This document shows, in pieces, positions 22,848 through 29,715 of a DNA stretch of 32,286 nt. Numbering within the stretch: position 1 is the first letter of the stretch; every line of letters begins with the position of its first letter. Under the pieces are notes generated by a model. The model ran no database searches. It was not told the origin of the DNA and saw nothing but the letters and a program-made list of their open reading frames with translations. Position numbers and translations under genes: made by a program. The stretch is taken from the NCBI GenBank assembly GCA_031290135.1, contig JAITOE010000080.1, forward strand, positions 1 through 32,286, given 5' to 3'. Source of the DNA: Eubacteriales Family XIII. Incertae Sedis bacterium. GTDB taxonomy: Bacteria; Bacillota; Clostridia; Peptostreptococcales; Anaerovoracaceae.

Positions 22848-24086
22848 TCAGCCAAGAAAACCATCGGCAATGCGGTATAGTTTTTTCACATTGCCGCGCA
22901 AAATCAAGGTCGCAAAATTCACCGCCTGCCCTTCGTCCACAAAGCCTTCCGCAATCAACTCATCGAGCGCAAGTGTCAACACATGTCTGGCGTTGACCGC
23001 CGACATCCACATCCCGAGGACACTGTTTCCGTCGCTGCCGTACAACAGTTTGTCCGCGAGCCCGTATTCGATCCACTCTTTGAGGATATTTTTGATCGAA
23101 TCAGGCGAACCTGGGAGGAAAAAGGTCATCATCGAAAAATCCAGATAACAACTTGGAACATCGCCCGCGCGACCCGCCATAAAACCGGCTTCCCTGCAGA
23201 AAGGATATCCGCCGTGCAGCAAAACGATCTTTGCCGCTTTGATATCGGGGAGCCACAGGAACGGATCTAAAACGGCAGGGTTTGCCGATCCGATCGGCCG
23301 GGTGATCCCCAGCGAACCCGTGTGGATGTGAATCGGCAAGTCAAGCTCTGCCGCTTTCGCAATCAGATGCCGCATGAGGTAGTCTTGCAATCTTTTATAT
23401 CGGTGCGGCGTCGTGTCTTTCTTGTTCCAGACATCCTCCGCCTCGTCGCGATCCACGACGTCAACGACCAAATCCCGCCAGTACGCAGTATTCATTTTAA
23501 GTGCTACGACATCCTGTTTCACCAGATCTTCCAACGCGTTCGAAATGAAACCGAGATAGGCGTCGAACGTCTTCGGATCGCTTTTTTGACGGAGGATTTT
23601 CGGATACACCTCAACCATCGTCACGAATTCTTTCACACGTTTGTTACCTTCGATCCCGCCATTGTCGAGCGGGATCAGGAAGCCGTCAACAAGTTGCGCT
23701 TTCGCAAAACGCGACGCGTCGATACCCGGCGGAAGCACCGGTTCGCTCAAACACATCTCCAACGCGCCCTCAATGCCCGCGATATCCATTGCCTTCATGA
23801 AATACCGTGCTTCGTCTTCGTCTTTTTGGCTGTCCGCGTAGATACGCTCCATTTCAGGAAGGTTTTCCTGCGTCAGTTCCTGATGCGGGAAGTCGAAGAT
23901 TTCCTGAAAACCCCGCAACGTCGTTTTCTTTTTATTCAACAGTTGCATCGGGCCGAGCGGCGGAAGCTTCGAAGCAACGTCGGCAAACGGGAATGAGCCT
24001 ACATACTGAAGCCAATACCATGGATCCACCGCGTGGACATGCCCGTCAATGATCTGGATCGAATCGATCTGTTCTTTTATGCTCAT
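22848..24086 (-). CDS. Metal-dependent amidohydrolase family protein
   Basis: The ATG at 24086 (MSIKEQ, 412 residues) is chosen because AAGGAGG lies upstream; the frame stays open 20 more codons without a ribosome site. The TIM-barrel metal ligands are visible: DGHVH (H16, H18), HIHTG (H253, H255), LLHGGYP and the catalytic aspartate D352 in YGSDG. This is the amidohydrolase-2 type (COG2159), which includes ACMSD-like decarboxylases, 2-pyrone-4,6-dicarboxylate lactonase and FluG-like proteins. The reaction could be hydrolysis or non-oxidative decarboxylation of a carboxylic acid. It sits between the SDR and the aldolase in the operon. The length is greater than ACMSD's and I cannot name the substrate. 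Confidence 0.85.
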   Translation of the reverse strand: MSIKEQIDSIQIIDGHVHAVDPWYWLQYVGSFPFADVASKLPPLGPMQLLNKKKTTLRGFQEIFDFPHQELTQENLPEMERIYADSQKDEDEARYFMKAMDIAGIEGALEMCLSEPVLPPGIDASRFAKAQLVDGFLIPLDNGGIEGNKRVKEFVTMVEVYPKILRQKSDPKTFDAYLGFISNALEDLVKQDVVALKMNTAYWRDLVVDVVDRDEAEDVWNKKDTTPHRYKRLQDYLMRHLIAKAAELDLPIHIHTGSLGITRPIGSANPAVLDPFLWLPDIKAAKIVLLHGGYPFCREAGFMAGRAGDVPSCYLDFSMMTFFLPGSPDSIKNILKEWIEYGLADKLLYGSDGNSVLGMWMSAVNARHVLTLALDELIAEGFVDEGQAVNFATLILRGNVKKLYRIADGFLG

Positions 24087-24152
24087 CGAGAACCTCCTTT
24101 TTCCGTTTGTCGTAAGCCGATGCAAGATTGCTGTGCGCAACTGCATACGGCA

Positions 24153-24914
24153 TTACGGCAGGAAAATCATGCCGCCGTCCACGACGACGGTCTGACCCGT
24201 CATGAAAGCCGCTTCCTCCGAAGCCATGAACAACGCGATCCCGACTAGATCCTCCGGCACTTGCGTCCGCTGGACGCAACGGTTGGCCATCACCTTCTTT
24301 TTCCATTCCTCGTTGACGGTTTCCCTTGGTACCTCGGTCACCGTGGCGCCTGGCGCGATTGCGTTCGAGGTGACGTTGAAACCACCGAGTTCTCTGGCCA
24401 CGGCTCGGGTGATGCCGATGACACCCGCCTTCGAGGAAACATAGTGGACATAGCCGCCACGCCCTTCGAAAAACGAACAGGATGTCAAATTGATGACCCG
24501 CCCCCATTTTTGTTCCATCATGTAAGGTGCCGCCGCTTTGCACGCGATCAGTGTCCCTGTCATATTGACATCGATCACCTGACGATATTCTTCGATCGAC
24601 ATTTCATAAAATGGCTTCATCTTTATCGTCGAAAAGATCGCCGCGCTGTTGATCAGGATATCAAAGCTGCCAAACGTCTCTTTTGTTTTTTTCGCCATCG
24701 CTTCCGCAGCCGGCAGATCCGTGATGTCCAGTCGATGCGCGAACGCTTCGCCGCCGGCATCTTTGATTTCTTTCGCCACGCGCTCGGCCTTTTCGCCGTT
24801 AATGTCCGTCACGACGATCTTGGAACCCTCCTTTGCAAAAGCGAGCGCAAATTCCCTGCCGATCCCCTGGGCCGCGCCCGTAATAACCGTTGTCTTCCCG
24901 CTGACACCAAACAT
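24153..24914 (-). CDS. Short-chain dehydrogenase/reductase
   Basis: This 253-residue classical SDR has the cofactor loop TGAAQGIG (12-19), N89 in NSAA, N117, S145 and the catalytic pair Y158 and K162 in YVSSK. An aspartate at the end of the second strand (VVTDIN, D37) predicts NAD(H) rather than NADP(H). It ends with the usual MTGQTVVVDGG. GGAGGA lies 6 bases before the ATG. It is 21 bp after the aldehyde dehydrogenase stop. It probably oxidises a hydroxy group of the imported compound to a carbonyl, or the reverse. Confidence 0.92.
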   Translation of the reverse strand: MFGVSGKTTVITGAAQGIGREFALAFAKEGSKIVVTDINGEKAERVAKEIKDAGGEAFAHRLDITDLPAAEAMAKKTKETFGSFDILINSAAIFSTIKMKPFYEMSIEEYRQVIDVNMTGTLIACKAAAPYMMEQKWGRVINLTSCSFFEGRGGYVHYVSSKAGVIGITRAVARELGGFNVTSNAIAPGATVTEVPRETVNEEWKKKVMANRCVQRTQVPEDLVGIALFMASEEAAFMTGQTVVVDGGMIFLP

Positions 24915-24935
24915 TTCCCATCCTCCTTCTTTGTT

Positions 24936-26378
24936 TTAATCCAAGATCACATTAATTGTTTTCGCTTCGGTATAGCTTAGAATCTCATCCACGCCTTCTT
25001 CCTTGCCGATGCCGCTGTTTTTGTACCCGCCGAACGGCGCCGCTTTGTAATGGTGCGATACCGCGTTGACCCAAATATAGCCGGATTCGATTTTCTGTGC
25101 CGTCCTGAGCGCACGATTCAAATCGCTGGACCAGACAGAACCCGTCAAGCCAAGGTTCAGCTTATTGGCCAATGCGATGACTTCGTCCTCTTCGGACCAC
25201 CGAATGATGGACAAAATCGGCCCGAAAACCTCTTCGTTGAAAAGCCGCATGTCCTGCGTGACATCCGCGTATGCCGTAGGTCGTACCCAGTACCCCTTTT
25301 CAAACGCCTTCCCTTCCGGTCGTATGCCGCCGGCGACCAAACGGGCGCCGTCTTCTTTGCCAGCCTGAACGTAATGCAAAACTTTCTCGTATTGCCTTTT
25401 GTGGACAATCGGCCCCATATCCGAGGCCTCATCCAACGGATCGCCGACTTTCAGCGCGTTGATCAGGGCGGCTATCGTTTCCACCCCTTTGTCATAGATG
25501 TCTTTGTGCAAGAAAAGCCTGCTGAGCGAACCGCAGGATTGCCCGGACCAGGCAAAGCTCATCCCGCCGATGATGCTCGAAAACGCTTTGTTGACATCTG
25601 CGTCCGGAAAAACGATCATCGGGTTTTTACCGCCCAATTCAAGCGTCAAATGCTTTATGACGCCGGCGCGCGCCGCTGTTTCCTGGATATTCAAACCCGT
25701 TTGCTCGGATCCGATAAAACCAATCCGCTTGATTTTGGGATGTCTGACAATCGCGTCGCCGGCCTCGGTGCCCGTCCCCGTTATGATATTAACGATGCCC
25801 GGCGGGAACACTTCCGCACAAATTTCGGCGAATTTCAATATGGAAAGAGATGCTTCGCGCGGTGCCTTCATGATGACGGCATTCCCGGCGATCAGCGGCG
25901 CCGCCAGCCTCGATGTGAACATGACGGGGTGGTTGAACGGCACGATCTTCGCTGCGACCCCATACGGCTGCCGGATCGTAAGATGATATCCGGTTGGCGT
26001 CGCGGGGATCGTTTCTCCCTTCACCATCCATCCCAATCCGCTATAATACCGCAAAAACCAAGAAGCCGACGAAATGTCGCCGCGTACTCTGCGAATCGTA
26101 TGACCCGTGTCTGTCGCTTCGAGTTCGGCAAGCTCCGGCGCGATCGCGTCCAAGCGCTTCGCGGCCTCCAGTATATAGGAGGCCCTGCCGTCGACATCCA
26201 AAGCCTGCCATGCGGGCAACGCGCTCTCCGCCGCCCGCACCGCATTGTCGACGTCTTTTTCAGATGCCTGTGGAATTGTCCCTATCACTTCTTCGTTTGA
26301 GGGGTTGATGACGTCAATTCGGCGGCTGCTTTCACCGTCGACCATCTTCCCCCCAATCAGCATTTTGGCTTCAATCAT
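24936..26378 (-). CDS. Aldehyde dehydrogenase, NAD(P)-dependent
   Basis: This 480-residue protein is a full-length ALDH superfamily member. Key residues are N149 (FNHP), K171, the general base E247 (LELGG), the nucleophile C282 (GQSCGS) and the EEVFGP motif near 380. It would oxidise an aldehyde intermediate to a carboxylic acid. The ATG at 26378 follows AAGGAGG. It is the first gene of the run ALDH, SDR, amidohydrolase, aldolase, symporter and small proteins. The exact aldehyde cannot be told from sequence. Confidence 0.93.
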   Translation of the reverse strand: MIEAKMLIGGKMVDGESSRRIDVINPSNEEVIGTIPQASEKDVDNAVRAAESALPAWQALDVDGRASYILEAAKRLDAIAPELAELEATDTGHTIRRVRGDISSASWFLRYYSGLGWMVKGETIPATPTGYHLTIRQPYGVAAKIVPFNHPVMFTSRLAAPLIAGNAVIMKAPREASLSILKFAEICAEVFPPGIVNIITGTGTEAGDAIVRHPKIKRIGFIGSEQTGLNIQETAARAGVIKHLTLELGGKNPMIVFPDADVNKAFSSIIGGMSFAWSGQSCGSLSRLFLHKDIYDKGVETIAALINALKVGDPLDEASDMGPIVHKRQYEKVLHYVQAGKEDGARLVAGGIRPEGKAFEKGYWVRPTAYADVTQDMRLFNEEVFGPILSIIRWSEEDEVIALANKLNLGLTGSVWSSDLNRALRTAQKIESGYIWVNAVSHHYKAAPFGGYKNSGIGKEEGVDEILSYTEAKTINVILD

Positions 26379-26447
26379 GAAATTCGAACCTCCTTTTCAT
26401 TAGGAAAACAACCTGAAAGTATAAAATCATACGCCTGTCCCAACGCC

Positions 26448-26460
26448 ATGATAGTATCAT
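26448..26460. promoter_or_regulatory. Palindrome upstream of the catabolic operon
   Basis: ATGATAGTATCAT is a perfect 6-1-6 palindrome 70 bp before the ALDH start. Related half-words (AAATCATAC, ATGATTCAT) flank it. It is a candidate operator for the operon's regulator, perhaps the downstream LysR protein. Confidence 0.4.
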
Positions 26461-26469
26461 ACTCCGGTT

Positions 26470-26610
26470 TTATGATTCATGGTGATAGTGCTTTTTTATC
26501 ATCTCATAACCATAAATAATCGCCACAGGCATAATAAAAAGCACCGGAACGATGTCCGGCGCGGCCAGTTTGACGCAAAGTTGACATTGGCTTACAAAGC
26601 GAAGAACGCG
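26470..26610 (-). pseudogene. Possible C-terminal remnant of a membrane protein
   Basis: A 46-codon minus-strand frame, bounded by stops, contains LAAPDIVPVLFIMPVAIIYG followed by a basic, histidine-rich end (KKHYHHES). The hydrophobic run with a charged tail looks like a real transporter or membrane-protein terminus, but there is no start codon or ribosome site before it. It may be what is left of a gene lost upstream of the catabolic operon. Weak. Confidence 0.25.
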
Positions 26611-26764
26611 TTACGCGTTATGTGCAGATTGGCGCGTTGTATAATCATACTAACGTCTCAGTTGAACGAATGTGGAAATTCATGAAGTCAAAGCTCCGGT
26701 CGAGGCGCCATAAAGAGTTCACCGCCCGACGTGCCACCCCTCCGTGACCGGAGTACGAACAATC

Positions 26765-27910
26765 TCAAACAAACTTAACAAAAACGCGGTTTGACACGTC
26801 AATGCCTTTCGGCGTGAGCCGCAGCATCCCCCCGCTAAGCTCCACGAGCCCGTCCCGCTGCATGTCCGTTATCTCGCCTTCGAAACGGTCAAAGATATCT
26901 TCCTGAAACTCCAGAAAAAACTCTTCCAAGGAAATGCCTTCCATTTTCCGCAGCCCCAAAAAAATAAACTCCGAAATTTCTTCTTCCAAAGAGTTGGCGT
27001 GTTCCCAGACGGTGATCGTCTCTCCCTCTCCCTCTTCCACGGCCTGGATGTAGCCGTCCAGATCCTCCTGATTGGAAAAACGGTTCCCGTCCACATAGGA
27101 GTGGGCGCCCAGGCCCAGGCCCAGATATTCAGCCAAAGACCAGTATTTCAGGTTGTGGCAGCATTGAAATCCCGGTTTTGCGGCATTGGAAATTTCATAA
27201 TGCGTATAGCCGGCGTCTTTTAAGAACCGGACGGCGTGATGGTACATGGCCCGGTCGGTCTCTTCGTCCACGACCGTATGGGCGCCGCTGTGTACGGCAT
27301 CCCAAAGCGGCGTCCCTTCTTCCAGCTGAAGGCTGTAAAACGAGATATGCTCCGGACGCAGGCTGACGGCCTCCGCCAGCGTGTCGCGCCACCCCGCCAG
27401 CGTCTGGCCGGGGAATGCGAACATCAGGTCGAGGTTGATGTTGTCAAAGCCCGTGTTCCGGGCAAGCTGGTAATTTTCCAGAAACATCTCCTTGGTATGG
27501 ATGCGCCCGAGCGTCTTGAGATGCGCGTTGTCTAAAGACTGCAGTCCGATGCTCAGACGGTTCGCGCCATAAAACAGGCACGTTTCCAGCTTGCCTTTGT
27601 CCAAGGTTCCGGGATTGGCCTCTATGGTGATTTCACAGCCCCTGAGCATGCGAAAAGAACGCGTCAGGCCTGTCAGGATACGCGCAAGCTGTTCCGCCGA
27701 AAGCGCGGTGGGCGTGCCGCCTCCGATAAAAATAGAGTTTACATAAAAAAAACCGCCGTAAAAATCCCCTTGCTCCTCTATTTCCTTGAGCAGCGCCGAA
27801 ACATAAGCTTCCATGGCTGCCTCTTCCTGTTTTTCAAAGGACCGGAAGTCACAGTAGGAGCATTTTTGGATGCAGAACGGGATGTGTATGTATAAACCGA
27901 TTGTTCTCAT
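26765..27910 (-). CDS. hemW: Radical SAM heme chaperone HemW (coproporphyrinogen III oxidase-like)
   Basis: This 381-residue protein has the radical SAM cluster motif CIQKCSYC (C13, C17, C20) followed by DF, the GGGTP SAM motif and the ISIGLQS-type [11 protein letters not shown] segment shared with HemN. The C-terminal HemN-like domain is present. HemN proper has a longer N-terminus with extra conserved residues, so HemW, which binds and delivers heme, is preferred; older databases call it oxygen-independent coproporphyrinogen oxidase. The ATG overlaps the lepA stop in an ATGA, and lepA-hemW is a common pair in Bacillota. No other heme genes are in the window. Confidence 0.93.
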   Translation of the reverse strand: MRTIGLYIHIPFCIQKCSYCDFRSFEKQEEAAMEAYVSALLKEIEEQGDFYGGFFYVNSIFIGGGTPTALSAEQLARILTGLTRSFRMLRGCEITIEANPGTLDKGKLETCLFYGANRLSIGLQSLDNAHLKTLGRIHTKEMFLENYQLARNTGFDNINLDLMFAFPGQTLAGWRDTLAEAVSLRPEHISFYSLQLEEGTPLWDAVHSGAHTVVDEETDRAMYHHAVRFLKDAGYTHYEISNAAKPGFQCCHNLKYWSLAEYLGLGLGAHSYVDGNRFSNQEDLDGYIQAVEEGEGETITVWEHANSLEEEISEFIFLGLRKMEGISLEEFFLEFQEDIFDRFEGEITDMQRDGLVELSGGMLRLTPKGIDVSNRVFVKFV

Positions 27911-29712
27911 TTGTTTTCGTCGTATTTAAGGACTGCCGTAAACGCTTCCTGGGGCACTTCGACCGAGCCGAATTGCCTCATGCGCTTCTTGCCTTCCTTT
28001 TGCTTCTCCAGCAGCTTTCTTTTGCGCGAGATGTCGCCGCCGTAGCATTTGGCGGTCACGTCCTTGCGGAACGCACCCACGGTCTCGCGAGCGATAACTT
28101 TTTGTCCGATCGTCGCCTGGATGGGAATCTCAAACTGGTGACGCGGTATGATTTCTTTCAGTTTTTCGCAGACGAAGCGCCCGCGGGCATAAGCTTTGGA
28201 CTCATGCACCATCATGGAAAACGCATCCACCAGATCTCGGTTCAGGAGGATGTCCATCTTCACGATGTTTGACCTTTCATAACGGATAAACTCATAATCC
28301 AAGGAGCCGTAGCCCCGCGTTCTGGACTTCAGGGCGTCGAAAAAATCGTATATCACCTCATTCAAGGGGATTTCGTAGTGCAGGTTCACGCGGATCTCCG
28401 TGATGTACTCCATATGCAGCATCTTCCCGCGCCGCTCCTGACAGAGTTCCATGATGGCGCCCACGTAATCTTTCGGTATGATGATATCCGCCTTTACGAT
28501 AGGCTCCTCTATGTAGGCGATGAAGGTCGGATCCGGCAGGTTGGACGGGTTTTGGATCATCTCTTCGGATCCTTCGTTCATAACCACCTTGTAAATGACG
28601 CTCGGCGAGGTGGTGATGACCGCCAGGTCGAATTCCCGTTCCAGCCGTTCCACGATGATCTCCATGTGGAGCAGGCCCAGAAAGCCGCAGCGGAATCCGA
28701 AGCCCAGGGCGGTGGAGGTTTCCGGCTCAAAATGGAACGCCGCGTCGTTCACCTGGAGCTTTTCCAGCGCGTCCTTGACGCTTTCATACTTCTCCCCGTC
28801 CGCCGGATAGATGCCACAGTACACCATGGGCTGCACCCGCTTGTAACCCGGCAGCGCCTCCTGCGCCGGCGCGCTGTCCAGCGTGATGGTGTCGCCCACC
28901 CGCGCGTCTGCGACCTGCTTGATGCTGGCGCAGATATAGCCCACTTCCCCGGCGGAAAGCTGTTCCCCCGGCATGGGACCCGGCGTGCAGACGCCTACCT
29001 CCGTGACCTCGTATTTCTTCTTCGTGCTCATAAGCCGGATGATGTCGCCCCTGCTGACAGATCCGTCGATCACCCGCGTATAGATGACCACGCCTTTGAA
29101 ATTGTCGTAATACGAGTCAAAAATCAAGGCTTTCAGCTGGCCGCCCGGCTTCCCGTCCGGCGGCGGCACGCGGGCGACCACGGCTTCCAGCACGTCTTCG
29201 ATGCCAATCCCTTCTTTCGCGGAGATCAGCGGCGCGTCCGCGGTGTCCAGCCCCAGCAGATCCTCTATCTCCGCCCGCGTCCCGTCCGGGTTGGCGCTGG
29301 GCAGGTCGATTTTGTTCAGCACCGGGATGATTTCCAGGTCTTCGTCGAGGGCCAGATAGACGTTCGCCAGGGTCTGCGCCTCCACGCCCTGGGTGGCGTC
29401 CACCACGAGGATCGCCCCCTCGCAGGCCGCCAGGCTTCTGGAAACCTCATAGGTGAAATCCACGTGTCCCGGCGTGTCGATGAGGTTCAGCACGTAGGTG
29501 CGGCCGTCCGCCGCCTCGTAAGAAAGCCTTGTGGTCTGCAGCTTGATGGTGATCCCGCGTTCCCGCTCCAGTTCCATGTTGTCTAAGAATTGTTCTTTCA
29601 TGTCGCGCCGCGCCACGAGGCCCGTTTTTTCTATGAGTCGGTCCGCCAAGGTTGACTTTCCGTGGTCAATGTGCGCGATAATGCAAAAATTTCTGATATA
29701 CCGTTGTTCCAT
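27907..29712 (-). CDS. lepA: Elongation factor 4 (LepA), ribosome back-translocase GTPase
   Basis: This 601-residue translational GTPase has G1 AHIDHGKST (13-21), G3 DTPGHVDF, G4 NKID and the LepA-specific C-terminal domain ending [11 protein letters not shown]. Length and all domains match the family. It acts on stalled or mistranslocated ribosomes in the cytosol. The upstream gene's stop is only 3 bp before this ATG and there is only a weak GGGG-type ribosome site, so translation is probably coupled. The overlap with hemW at the other end makes a three-gene operon. Confidence 0.97.
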   Translation of the reverse strand: MEQRYIRNFCIIAHIDHGKSTLADRLIEKTGLVARRDMKEQFLDNMELERERGITIKLQTTRLSYEAADGRTYVLNLIDTPGHVDFTYEVSRSLAACEGAILVVDATQGVEAQTLANVYLALDEDLEIIPVLNKIDLPSANPDGTRAEIEDLLGLDTADAPLISAKEGIGIEDVLEAVVARVPPPDGKPGGQLKALIFDSYYDNFKGVVIYTRVIDGSVSRGDIIRLMSTKKKYEVTEVGVCTPGPMPGEQLSAGEVGYICASIKQVADARVGDTITLDSAPAQEALPGYKRVQPMVYCGIYPADGEKYESVKDALEKLQVNDAAFHFEPETSTALGFGFRCGFLGLLHMEIIVERLEREFDLAVITTSPSVIYKVVMNEGSEEMIQNPSNLPDPTFIAYIEEPIVKADIIIPKDYVGAIMELCQERRGKMLHMEYITEIRVNLHYEIPLNEVIYDFFDALKSRTRGYGSLDYEFIRYERSNIVKMDILLNRDLVDAFSMMVHESKAYARGRFVCEKLKEIIPRHQFEIPIQATIGQKVIARETVGAFRKDVTAKCYGGDISRKRKLLEKQKEGKKRMRQFGSVEVPQEAFTAVLKYDENK

Positions 29713-29715
29713 GCT

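Larger units (their letters stand above)
26379..26764. other. Intergenic region with operator-like palindrome and gene debris
   Basis: This 386-bp gap holds the ALDH leader, a perfect ATGATAGTATCAT palindrome, a short minus-strand frame that reads like a membrane protein end, and a plus-strand frame faintly like the end of a transposase. An 8-bp inverted repeat, CTCCGGTC (26694-26701) and GACCGGAG (26746-26753), encloses the last 60 bp before hemW's stop. I found no convincing sigma-A promoter for ALDH; TATACT and TATGAT words occur but without matching -35 boxes. Confidence 0.5.

Noticed and set aside
28378-29586. 402-codon plus-strand open frame opposite lepA
   Set aside because: Shadow of lepA; composition typical of complement of coding DNA.
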